Below are positions 1 through 7,400 of a stretch of DNA of 9,410 nucleotides, one piece after another. This DNA comes from Pseudoruminococcus_B sp937901805 (GTDB lineage: Bacteria; Bacillota; Clostridia; Oscillospirales; Ruminococcaceae), in contig CAUWNS010000047.1 in the NCBI GenBank assembly GCA_963560245.1, positions 1-9,410 of the forward strand, read 5' to 3'. The stretch's first letter is position 1. Each line of letters begins with the position of its first letter. Below the pieces are notes generated by a model, which saw nothing but the letters and a program-made list of their open reading frames with translations, searched no databases and was not told the origin of the DNA. A program made the translations under genes and the position numbers.

Positions 1-2
1 AA

Positions 3-188
3 GAAAAAGGATTTACTCTTGTACCGAGCAGATATATTGAGTTTGTCAACCGTGACGAGAATATTGACTTTGACACCAAAATGAAGTCATTGCAGGGAGA
101 ACTCAAAGAGCTTCTTGTCCAAGAGGAAAAATCCAAAGCAGATTTACTTGCTGTATTTAAGGAGCTGGGTTATGAAATCGAATTATGA
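3..188 (+). CDS. hsdM: Type I DNA methyltransferase subunit HsdM, C-terminal end (partial)
   Basis: This is the last 61 codons of an open frame that enters from the left edge and stops with TGA at 186-188. The visible peptide contains FTLVPSRYIEFVNRDE, then IDFD, a lysine/glutamate-rich helix, and ends VFKELGYEIEL. This is the usual C-terminal tail of Firmicute HsdM proteins, the N6-adenine methyltransferase subunit that pairs with HsdS. The catalytic NPPF region lies outside the window. The gene runs straight into hsdS1, whose ATG at 172 lies inside this frame, so the two are probably translationally coupled. The identification rests on the tail motif plus the adjacent hsdS and hsdR genes. 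Confidence 0.85.
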   Translation, partial: EKGFTLVPSRYIEFVNRDENIDFDTKMKSLQGELKELLVQEEKSKADLLAVFKELGYEIEL

Positions 189-1302
189 TGTTTTAGGAAA
201 CCATATCCGATTGATTGACACCCGAAACAAAGACCTTGTTTCCGAGCAGGTCTTGGGCATAAACATCGACAAGTTCTTTATGCCCTCTGTTGCCAATGTA
301 ATCGGTACTGATTTGAGCAAATACAAGCTCATTACAAAGGGCAAGTTCGCCTGTAATCCTATGCATGTCGGACGTGATGAGCGACTTCCGGTTGCTCTCT
401 ACACCGAGGAAACGCCTGCAATCGTATCTCCTGCATACTTTATGTTCGAGATTATTGACAACAGTATTTTGAATGAGGATTACTTAATGATGTGGTTTCG
501 CAGGCCAGAATTTGACAGGCTTTGTTGGCTCCGCACTGACGGAAGTGTTCGAGGCGGTATTACTTGGGATGATATTTGCAGGATGAAAGTTCCTGTTCCT
601 CCGCTGGATGAACAAATTGAAATAGTGCAAAGCTATCAAGCAATCACTGACAGAATCGCTTTGAAGAAACGGATAAATGATAATTTATCTGCTCAAATGC
701 GAGCATATTTCAAGGAATATACAGCAAATAATGCTTCAATAACAGGCAAACTCAAAGATTACTCAGTTATGCAGTACGGTTACACTGAAACAGCTACCAC
801 CGAACCAGTTGGACCGAAGTTCTTGCGTATAACAGACATCGCTCAAAATTATATTGATTGGAATGGTGTACCATATTGTCCAATCAGCGAGGAGAATCAT
901 AAAAAATATGTTCTCTCGGAAGGCGATGTCGTTGTAGCTCGGACAGGAGCAACCGTGGGGTATGCCAAAATGGTCGGCAGAAATATTCCCGATTCTGTAT
1001 TTGCATCATTCCTTGTCAGAATAAGACCCATTGATGTCGAATACAGATACTACTTTGGGCTTGCAATTACATCTGCCGAGTTCCTTGATTTTGTTCAGAC
1101 GAACGCTGGGGGGTCAGCTCAACCGCAAGCAAATCCTCCGCTTTTAGGCGAATTTGAGCTTTCTATTCCTAATAAGCAAAGTCTGTCAGAGTTCAACACA
1201 AAGATTTCCTCGTTTCTCGGAGTTATCGAGTCTAATGAAACGGAAATATCAAAGCTCCACGAGGTCAAAGACACTATGGTAAAGATGTTATCAAGCCACT
1301 AA
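172..1302 (+). CDS. hsdS: Type I restriction-modification specificity subunit HsdS, full length (hsdS1, expressed configuration)
   Basis: This 376-residue protein should choose the DNA target for the HsdM/HsdR complex. The first target-recognition domain spans about residues 1-150 and includes GTDLSKYK and EYL-like/RRPEFDR blocks. A conserved helix follows at about 150-185 with KKRINDNL at 165-172. The second domain covers about 190-335 (FLRITDI, GDVVVARTGATVG), and the C-terminal helix runs to 376 (ETEISKLHEVKD). The ATG at 172 is preferred because AAGGAG (159-164) lies seven bases before it and the homologous hsdS2 begins at the same point. A TTG at 115 would add 19 residues without family support. 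The gene overlaps hsdM by 17 bases. The recombination core at 674-687 encodes the INDNL motif, and an inverted copy covers the stop codon at 1300-1313, so the entire second domain is a potentially invertible cassette. The domain borders are approximate. Confidence 0.93.
   Translation: MKSNYDVLGNHIRLIDTRNKDLVSEQVLGINIDKFFMPSVANVIGTDLSKYKLITKGKFACNPMHVGRDERLPVALYTEETPAIVSPAYFMFEIIDNSILNEDYLMMWFRRPEFDRLCWLRTDGSVRGGITWDDICRMKVPVPPLDEQIEIVQSYQAITDRIALKKRINDNLSAQMRAYFKEYTANNASITGKLKDYSVMQYGYTETATTEPVGPKFLRITDIAQNYIDWNGVPYCPISEENHKKYVLSEGDVVVARTGATVGYAKMVGRNIPDSVFASFLVRIRPIDVEYRYYFGLAITSAEFLDFVQTNAGGSAQPQANPPLLGEFELSIPNKQSLSEFNTKISSFLGVIESNETEISKLHEVKDTMVKMLSSH
674..687 (+). repeat. Inversion site A (core TAAATGATAATTTA) inside hsdS1
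   Basis: This is the first of four exact copies of a 14-bp core. It lies in the hsdS1 codons for INDNL, at the junction between the first and second recognition domains. Here the core extends to GATAAAT-GATA-ATTTATC, with seven-base inverted arms around an asymmetric GATA centre, which resembles a tyrosine recombinase site. Orientation is set by GATA on the plus strand. It shares 16 bases (starting GATAAAT) with site C in the same orientation. Confidence 0.85.
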
Positions 1303-1313
1303 ATTATCATTTA
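1300..1313 (-). repeat. Inversion site B (core in reverse orientation) at the end of hsdS1
   Basis: This is the reverse complement of the 14-bp core (TAAATTATCATTTA). Its first three bases are the TAA stop of hsdS1. The match to site C at 2893-2913 extends to 21 bases (1293-1313), running back into the SSH codons of hsdS1. It bounds the second-domain cassette on the right. Site A (inverted relative to it) is 612 bases away, so recombination would flip the cassette. Confidence 0.85.
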
Positions 1314-1319
1314 CAATAG

Positions 1320-1368
1320 AACTCCCATCAGTGGCGGGAGTTAAAACAAGGGACTGCCACTGGTAGTC
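1320..1368 (+). promoter_or_regulatory. Structured leader of the recombinase gene: hairpin with possible pseudoknot or alternative hairpin
   Basis: The gap of 97 bases between hsdS1 and the recombinase contains AACTCCC (1320-1326) paired with GGGAGTT (1336-1342). All nine loop bases (1327-1335, ATCAGTGGC) can pair with GCCACTGGT at 1356-1364, with one G-U pair. That second segment can instead form its own hairpin, 1352-1358 with 1362-1368. These pairings are seen directly. Neither hairpin is followed by a T-run, so an ordinary terminator is unlikely. A regulatory role for recombinase expression, 20 bases before the AGGAG site, is inference. Confidence 0.45.
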
Positions 1369-1386
1369 GTTCTCTTAAAAAACAAA

Positions 1387-1391
1387 AGGAG
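1387..1391 (+). promoter_or_regulatory. Ribosome binding site of the recombinase
   Basis: AGGAG ends eight bases before the ATG at 1400. This gives the recombinase its own translation start rather than coupling to hsdS1, and fixes the start codon. Confidence 0.8.
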
Positions 1392-1399
1392 AATCGACT

Positions 1400-2383
1400 A
1401 TGAAACAGAGCCTAATCACAGATGTTATTCAAGGAATGTTACCTTACCTGAATAACGCACAGACAGAAAGATTGCAAGAGGTATTGCAACATACACTTTT
1501 TGATTATGAGGTAACAAAGACAGAAAAAGATAAGGAGCTTTCAGAACAGAATTTAGTAGAGTCTTTCCTATCAGCAAAGCGTATTGAAGGCTGTTCTGAG
1601 AAAACCTTAAAATACTACAATGCCACAATACAAGCAATGCTTGACGGTATCGGAAAAGGAATTAAATATATTGTAACTGATGATATTCGTTGTTATTTGA
1701 CTGAGTATCAGGCTGAGAAAAAATCGAGTAAAGTTACGATAGATAATATAAGACGAATACTTTCCAGTTTCTTTTCGTGGCTTGAGGACGAGGACTATAT
1801 TTTGAAAAGTCCGGTCAGGCGAATACATAAGGTTAAGACAGGAACGAACATTAAAGAAACCTATTCGGATGAAACACTTGAATTGATGAGGGATAACTGT
1901 ACGGAACTCAGGGACTTGGCAATGATTGATATGCTCGCTTCAACGGGTATGCGTGTCGGAGAAATGGTATTACTGAATCGTGAGGATATAGACTTTAACG
2001 AAAGAGAATGTGTTGTTTTCGGTAAAGGCGATAAGGAACGAATAGTTTATTTTGATGCAAGAACAAAGATACATTTGCAGAATTACTTAAACAGTCGAAA
2101 GGACGATAATCCGGCACTTTTTGTATCATTACAATCCCCGCATAATCGAATGAATATCGGAGGTATTGAAGTGAGATTACGACAGCTTGGAAAACGCTTG
2201 GGACTGAATAAGGTACATCCTCACAAGTTCAGGCGAACGCTTGCAACAATGGCAATAGACAAAGGAATGCCCATCGAGCAGCTTCAGCAACTCTTGGGGC
2301 ATAGAAGAATAGATACGACATTGCAGTATGCAATGGTTAAGCAGAGTAATGTGAAAATCGCTCATAGAAAATATATTGGTTAA
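1400..2383 (+). CDS. Tyrosine recombinase (XerC/D-like integrase), probable hsdS invertase
   Basis: This 327-residue protein has the two-domain layout of phage-integrase family recombinases. An N-terminal SAM-like DNA-binding domain spans about 48-135 (LVESFLSAKRIEGCSEKTLKYY), and the catalytic domain about 150-327. Catalytic residues can be read: Arg185 in STGMRVGEM, a lysine in GKGDKER (209-214), His275 and Arg278 in HPHKFRRT, His301 in LLGHRRIDTT, and the nucleophile Tyr310 in LQYAMV. The set is complete and the length is normal. An extra helical segment of about 45 residues precedes the core-binding domain. It sits between two hsdS genes that carry four copies of a likely recombination site, an arrangement known for phase-variable type I loci, so hsdS inversion is the likely job. 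Its stop is ten bases before the hsdS2 ATG. Two of the possible inversions (A with D, B with C) would turn this gene around. Confidence 0.93.
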   Translation: MKQSLITDVIQGMLPYLNNAQTERLQEVLQHTLFDYEVTKTEKDKELSEQNLVESFLSAKRIEGCSEKTLKYYNATIQAMLDGIGKGIKYIVTDDIRCYLTEYQAEKKSSKVTIDNIRRILSSFFSWLEDEDYILKSPVRRIHKVKTGTNIKETYSDETLELMRDNCTELRDLAMIDMLASTGMRVGEMVLLNREDIDFNERECVVFGKGDKERIVYFDARTKIHLQNYLNSRKDDNPALFVSLQSPHNRMNIGGIEVRLRQLGKRLGLNKVHPHKFRRTLATMAIDKGMPIEQLQQLLGHRRIDTTLQYAMVKQSNVKIAHRKYIG

Positions 2384-2393
2384 GGTGGTAGGA

Positions 2394-2915
2394 ATGAAAA
2401 AAGGACATAAGATATTAGGCAATTACATTCGACTTGTGGACGAGCGTAATAGGGATTTATCCGTAACAAAGTTGCTCGGCGTAAGTATTAGCAAAAAATT
2501 TATCCCATCAATCGCAAATATTGTGGGAACTGATTTATCAAATTATAAGATAGTCAGAACGGGACAGTTTGCATACGGACCCGTTACTTCACGAAATGGG
2601 GAGAAAGTCTCTATTGCTTATTTAAATGAAGACGATTGTATCATTTCAAGCTCTTATACAGTTTTTGAAGTTGAGAAAAAAGAGGAACTTGACCCTGAAT
2701 ATCTTATGCTTTGGTTTAGCCGACCAGAATTTGACCGTTATGCAAGATATAAGTCACACGGAAGTGTAAGAGAGATTTTCGATTGGAATGAGCTTTGTAT
2801 GGTTGAGCTTCCAGTACCGGATATTGAAAAGCAGAGAAGTATCGTCAAAGCCTACAAGACAATCACCGGCAGGATCGCTTTGAAAAAGCAGATAAATGAT
2901 AATTTAGTGGCTTAA
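2394..2915 (+). CDS. hsdS: Half-length HsdS with first recognition domain only (hsdS2, disconnected configuration)
   Basis: This 173-residue protein aligns along its whole length with the first domain of hsdS1. Shared blocks are LGN-IRL-D-RN-DL, GTDLS-YK, PEFDR and IALKK-INDNL. It differs in the central part (GPVTSRNGEKVSIAYL, KSHGSVREIFDW), so a different half-target is likely. The frame ends VA-TAA just after the recombination core. Typical HsdS proteins are 350-450 residues, so the second domain is missing here; it lies immediately downstream on the opposite strand. The ATG at 2394 is chosen because TAGGA precedes it and MKKGHKILGN matches the hsdS1 start; an upstream ATG at 2376 is inside the recombinase. 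The half protein could be inert or, as engineered half subunits of other type I systems do, might pair with itself to read a symmetric target (inference). Confidence 0.88.
   Translation: MKKGHKILGNYIRLVDERNRDLSVTKLLGVSISKKFIPSIANIVGTDLSNYKIVRTGQFAYGPVTSRNGEKVSIAYLNEDDCIISSSYTVFEVEKKEELDPEYLMLWFSRPEFDRYARYKSHGSVREIFDWNELCMVELPVPDIEKQRSIVKAYKTITGRIALKKQINDNLVA
2893..2906 (+). repeat. Inversion site C inside hsdS2
   Basis: This is the third copy of the 14-bp core, in the same orientation as site A and again in the INDNL codons. With site B it forms a longer inverted pair of 21 matching bases (2893-2913 against 1293-1313). The hsdS2 stop and the stop of the opposing cassette share the TTAA at 2912-2915. 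Confidence 0.85.
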
Positions 2916-3442
2916 CTTGCCAACCGAGTAAGCAACAACTCAGACAGTTTTTGTAGTCTAATAATTTCGCATTTATTTGCAGAAATAGTTTCAAAAACTG
3001 ATTTTGCTTTCCTATTAAACAGCCCTATTTGTTCAATGTTAGGTTTTGGAACCTCAATATTGTTCAAAATTTCTTGTGTAAGCAGTTGTTGCCCTGTTCC
3101 AACATGGTGGTTAAAAAGATTAAGCTCTTTCAAAAGAAAATAATCAAAGAATTCATCATTTGTAATTCTTGATTTTGCAAAAATGGCATTATCACTTACC
3201 CAGCAAATACCTTGTTCAAGATAAACGCTGCCACAATACGCACCTACACGACCAATAAGAACTGCATTTTCTACATTATATTTGTCAGTGTAGGATAAAA
3301 CACCGTTTCCACCGTAAACAGGTATTGTACCATTGGTTTTTGGACGAGATTTTCCATTGCTAAAAAACATTAAATCACTTAATTTAGAATATTCTGAAGC
3401 CCTATTTGAATAAAACTGCTCAAAATATACTGCTGTCAACAT
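2912..3442 (-). CDS. Silent, inverted HsdS second-domain cassette (TRD2 plus C-terminal helix)
   Basis: The minus-strand frame of 176 codons reads as the back half of an HsdS: AVYFEQFYSN at the start, a recognition domain with IPVYGGNGVLSYTDKYN, VLIGRVGAYCGSVY and GTGQQLLTQEILNNIEVPKPNIEQ, and a C-terminal coiled helix ending LSELLLTRLAS. It has no first domain. The frame stays open backward through site D, reading INDNLEAM, the usual HsdS junction. Inversion between sites C and D would therefore join it in frame to hsdS2 and make a protein of 349 residues; inversion between A and D would join it to the first half of hsdS1 and make 350. No convincing promoter or ribosome site serves it in the present orientation, so it is probably silent. 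Codons are intact, consistent with a reserve cassette rather than a pseudogene. Confidence 0.85.
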   Translation of the reverse strand: MLTAVYFEQFYSNRASEYSKLSDLMFFSNGKSRPKTNGTIPVYGGNGVLSYTDKYNVENAVLIGRVGAYCGSVYLEQGICWVSDNAIFAKSRITNDEFFDYFLLKELNLFNHHVGTGQQLLTQEILNNIEVPKPNIEQIGLFNRKAKSVFETISANKCEIIRLQKLSELLLTRLAS

Positions 3443-3448
3443 CGCTTC

Positions 3449-3462
3449 TAAATTATCATTTA
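3449..3462 (-). repeat. Inversion site D bounding the silent cassette
   Basis: This is the fourth core copy, in the same orientation as B and opposite to A and C. On the minus strand it encodes INDNL directly before the cassette. It lies 39 bases before the next plus-strand gene, so an inversion ending here would not damage that gene. Confidence 0.85.
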
Positions 3463-3480
3463 TTGAAAAGAAAATCTTAT

Positions 3481-3489
3481 AGAAAGGAG
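3481..3489 (+). promoter_or_regulatory. Ribosome binding site for the DUF4238-like gene
   Basis: AGAAAGGAG lies 12 bases before the ATG at 3502, a slightly long but usable spacing. No clear promoter was seen between 3463 and 3501, so transcription probably arrives through the invertible cassette from upstream. Confidence 0.55.
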
Positions 3490-3501
3490 TTCGCCTGAAA
3501 A

Positions 3502-4017
3502 ATGCAGAAAACAGTTAAAGAACACTATGTTTCACAGTTCTATTTGAGAAATTTTGCAGATGAAAACGGCTTGCTTCACATATACGATTTCAAGCAAAAT
3601 AAGCTTTTCACGCAAAGCCCGAAGAATGTTTGTTATGGAAATAACTTGTATGAAACAAAATGGGAAAATGCAAATCCAAAACTTGGGGAGTTTGTACTTC
3701 AAAATCATATTGAAAAACTTTTCTGCGAATATGAAGGCGAATTTTCTAAAGTTCTAACCAAAATATTACAAGTTTGCTGTCCATCACAAAACCCGAATGC
3801 ACTCATTTTGCATGAAAACGAGCGGAATATATTTTTTCAATTTGTAGTTAACATGATCGTGCGTAACCCTGAAAATATGGAAGCACTTGCCTTAAATAAA
3901 TTAGAACAGGACGATATTAATAATGATGAGGTAAAACAAATCCGCGCCATGTTAGATGAGATGGGATTTGGCGGGGCGGATTCTATTTACCTTGCCGCAA
4001 AGAAAAAGTTATGCTAA
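3502..4017 (+). CDS. DUF4238-like protein, N-terminal part (split gene)
   Basis: This frame of 171 residues begins KEHYVSQFYLRNFADENG and continues LHIYDF, then SPKNVCYGNNLYE. This is the opening signature I associate with DUF4238 proteins, a family of unknown function about 250-300 residues long. FFQFVVNMIVRNPENMEAL (about 113-131) corresponds to the family's central helix. The frame stops at TAA 4015-4017, too early for the family, and the rest continues in the minus-one frame as the next entry. An A-rich stretch (AAAGAAAAAG, 3999-4008) lies immediately before the break. A single-base indel in that run, two separately made halves, or ribosomal slippage could explain it. The gene lies between the hsdS inversion module and hsdR and may be a defence accessory (inference). 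No catalytic motif was recognised. Confidence 0.65.
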   Translation: MQKTVKEHYVSQFYLRNFADENGLLHIYDFKQNKLFTQSPKNVCYGNNLYETKWENANPKLGEFVLQNHIEKLFCEYEGEFSKVLTKILQVCCPSQNPNALILHENERNIFFQFVVNMIVRNPENMEALALNKLEQDDINNDEVKQIRAMLDEMGFGGADSIYLAAKKKLC

Positions 4018-4403
4018 CTGATGAATTTGAAAATAGTTTTACGCAGGCGTGTCTTGAAACATTAAAAAAGTTAAACTATACCTTTTTCTATGCCAGAATG
4101 AATTCGTTTATAACAAGCAATATTCCTGCTTGTGTAGGTGATGATCCGACAATTATTGAAGAAGATGATAAAACTTGTATATATTTTGCCCTATCTCCAA
4201 AGGTTGCTGTGTTATTTGGAAATTATAAAAACTCTAACAATTTCAAAAATCGAATGGTTTATATTGAAGAAAAACAAGTTGAAAACTTCAATCATATGCT
4301 TATAAAGCATAGTGACAACAAACGGATTTTAATAGGAAATTCTGATGCTACAATCAGAAAATACGGTGAAATAGCAAGAGGTGACCACAATGGCAAATTT
4401 TAA
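4011..4403 (+). CDS. DUF4238-like protein, C-terminal part (split gene)
   Basis: This 130-residue frame overlaps the previous one by seven bases (ATGCTAA). It contains NSFITSNIPACVGDD, then IYFALSPKVAVLFGNY, matching the second half expected in DUF4238-like proteins, where a SD-N-P strand is followed by a FPLSP-like strand. Its last 14 bases overlap the hsdR start. It has its own ATG and could be made by coupled reinitiation, but no good ribosome site precedes it, since the sequence upstream is only AAAGAAAAAG. Together the two halves give about 300 residues, a normal size for the family. Whether this is a broken gene or a genuine two-part gene cannot be settled from one copy. Confidence 0.6.
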   Translation: MLTDEFENSFTQACLETLKKLNYTFFYARMNSFITSNIPACVGDDPTIIEEDDKTCIYFALSPKVAVLFGNYKNSNNFKNRMVYIEEKQVENFNHMLIKHSDNKRILIGNSDATIRKYGEIARGDHNGKF

Positions 4404-7400
4404 CGAACACGCCTTGGAGCTATCCATTATGGAACTGTTCAAGGATGAAGGATACACTTATCTCGCAGGAGAGCAGATCCATCGGGAGCGCACGGAAGTC
4501 CTGCTGGCCGATGACCTGCGGCAGTATTTATATAACCGCTACGCCAAGGACGGTATCACTCCCGGCGAAGTAGACGGTATCCTTTTGCGGCTTCGCAACA
4601 TCTCCGACACGGTGTACGAAGCGAACAAGGCGATACATAAACTGCTGTGCGACGGCTTTATCCTCAACCGTGAGGACAGAACGCAGAAGGATTTATATAT
4701 TGAGCTGATCGACTATGATAATCCCGAAAACAACATCTTCAAGGCGGTCAACCAATTTGAAATCGAGGGCGTGGGCGGTCAGTTCCGCATTCCCGATGGC
4801 ATTGTATTTGTCAACGGCATTCCCGTGGTGGTTCTGGAATTCAAGAGTGCCGTCAAAGAAAATACAACGATCATGGACGCTTACAAGCAGCTTACCGTCC
4901 GCTATCGCAGAGACATTCCGGAACTGCTCAAATACAACGCCTTTGTGGTTATCAGTGACGGAGCGAATAACAAATACGGTTCTCTTTTCAGTCCCTACGA
5001 CTATTTTTATGCGTGGCGGAAAGTCGAATCCGAGGACAAGGAGCTGGATGGAATCAACTCTCTTGTCACCATGATAAAAGGGCTGTTTCGCAAAGACCGG
5101 CTGCTTGCGGTTATCAAGGATTTTATTTATTTCCCCGACAGTTCGGATAAAGAGCTGAAAATCGTCTGCCGTTATCCGCAGTTTTTTGCTGCAACGAAAC
5201 TGTTTGAGAATATCAAGCTGCATATGCGTCCTGACGGTGATGGAAAGGGCGGCACCTATTTCGGCGCTACTGGCTGCGGCAAGAGCTACACCATGCTGTT
5301 TTTGACCCGTATGCTGATGAAAAGCAAACTGTTCCACAGCCCGACTATTTTGATTATCACCGACCGCACCGATTTGGATGACCAGCTTTCCCGCCAGTTT
5401 GTGGGCTCCAAAAAATACATTGGTGACGAAACGGTAATTAGCATTGAATCCCGTGAAAAGCTGCGGGAAGAATTGCAGGGGCGGGAAAGCGGCGGCGTGT
5501 ATTTAACGACCATTCAGAAATTTACGGAGGATTTGCAGCTGCTCACCGACAGAACCAATGTCATTTGTATTTCTGATGAGGCGCACCGAAGCCAGATCAA
5601 CCTTGACCAAAAGGTCAAGGTAACCGAAGCGGGTGTGGAGCGCAAATACGGCTTTGCCAAGTATCTGCACGACTCCCTCCCAAACGCTACTTATGTAGGT
5701 TTTACCGGAACGCCGGTGGACGGGACGATCGAAGTATTCGGTCCTGTGGTGGATTCCTACACCATGACCGAATCGGTGCGTGACGGTATTACCGTCAACC
5801 TTGTTTACGATGGGCGTGCGGCGAGGGTGACGCTGGACAATGCAAAAGTAAAGGAAGTCGAACAGTATTACGATCAGTGCGAGGCGCAGGGTGCTAACGA
5901 GCACCAAGTCGAGGAAAGCCAAAAAGCTGTTGCTAAAATGGAGGCGATTATCGGCGATCCGGACAGGCTGAGTGCAGTCGCCAAGGACTTTATTCACCAT
6001 TACGAAACCCGTGTGGCAGAGGGCGCTACGGTTGCGGGCAAGGCAATGTTTGTCTGCATGAACCGCAATATCGCTTATGATCTTTACAAAATCATTGTAG
6101 AGATGCGTCCCCAGTGGTCGGAAAAGAAAATCAGTGAAGATGAAGCAGCGCTTACCGATAAAGAGAAAAAAGAACTGAAGCCCATCGAGAAAATCAAGCT
6201 GGTGATGACTCGCAACAAAGACGATGAGCCTGCTCTTTATGAAATGCTTGGGACAAAGGACGACCGTAAGGAATTTGACCGGCAGTTCAAAAATCCGAAA
6301 TCCAATTTTAAAATCGCCATTGTTGTCGATATGTGGCTGACCGGATTCGATGTGTCGGAGTTGGATACCATTTACATAGACAAGCCGATTCAGCAGCACA
6401 CCCTGATCCAAACGATCTCCCGTGTCAACCGTGTCTGTGAAGGCAAAGACAAGGGCTTGATTGTGGACTATATCGGTATCAAAAAGAATATGAACCTTGC
6501 TCTAAAGAAATACACAAACTTTGAATGTGATGAATTTGAAGGTATAGAGCAGGCAGTTACCATCGTCAAAGACCAATTAGAAGTGCTGGCGCAGATGTTC
6601 CACAGCTTTAACAGCAGGGATTTCTTTGAGAGCTCTCCGACGGAACAGCTTGCCTGCCTCAATCGGGCGGTCGAATATGTGCAGCTGTCAGAAGAACTGG
6701 AAACACGCTTTATGGCAGCGGTCAAGCGGATGAAGCAGGCTTTCAATCTTTGCAGCTCCAGCGAAAAGATTTCGGACGAAGAAAAAGACTATATCCATTT
6801 TTACTGCGCTGTCCGCTCTATCCTTTTCAAACTGACAAAGGGGGATGCCCCGGATATCTCGCAGATGAACGCCCGTGTGCGTGAAATGTTGGAGGGGGCT
6901 ATCCAGTCGGATGGTATCGAGGAATTATTTGAAACCGGAAAACATATTTCCGTTGACATTTTCAGCGATGAGTACATGGACAAGATAAATGCTATCCAAT
7001 TGCCGAACACCAAAATCAAAATTCTGCAAAGACTACTCTCACAGGCAATCGACGAATTCAAGAAGGTCAACAAAATCATGGGTGTAGAATTTGCAGACAG
7101 ATTAAAGCGGGTGGTTGACGAATACAATAACCGCCGCAGGGATGAATCCTATGCCAATGAGGTGCTTGACGATATTGCCGGAAAGCTTGCCGATCTGCTT
7201 GCGGAGCTGAAAACAGAAAAGGACTCCTTTAAAAAATTAGGGATAGACTACGAGGAAAAAGCCTTTTATGATATTCTGAAAGCCGTTGCAAAGAAATATG
7301 AGTTCGACAATGAATATCCGGATGAAAAAATGCTTGAGCTTTCAAAGAAAATCAAACTCATTGTTGACGATAAGTCCCGCTATACTGATTGGTCTACCCG

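Noticed and set aside
115..171. Extended hsdS1 start at TTG 115
   Set aside because: These codons lie within the hsdM frame, lack a ribosome site and have no counterpart in hsdS2; ATG 172 has AAGGAG at proper spacing.
1320..1342. Hairpin after hsdS1 as an ordinary rho-independent terminator
   Set aside because: The stem is followed by TAAAACAAGGG, not a T-run, so termination there is not supported.
674..3462. CRISPR array from the repeated 14-bp cores
   Set aside because: Only four copies, in alternating orientation, hundreds of bases apart and partly within coding sequence; they fit inversion sites.
4003..4017. Programmed minus-one frameshift in the DUF4238-like gene as a firm call
   Set aside because: The in-frame heptamer is G AAA AAG, not a full slippery X-XXY-YYZ site, and no strong stem just downstream was found; an indel is at least as likely.
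4693..5337. Minus-strand open frame (214 codons) opposite the hsdR nuclease region
   Set aside because: It is the antisense of a clearly coding, motif-bearing stretch, produced by codon bias.
5503..6411. Long minus-strand open frame (302 codons) opposite hsdR
   Set aside because: It lies wholly inside the hsdR frame, which carries every helicase motif; its peptide shows no family pattern and no ribosome site.
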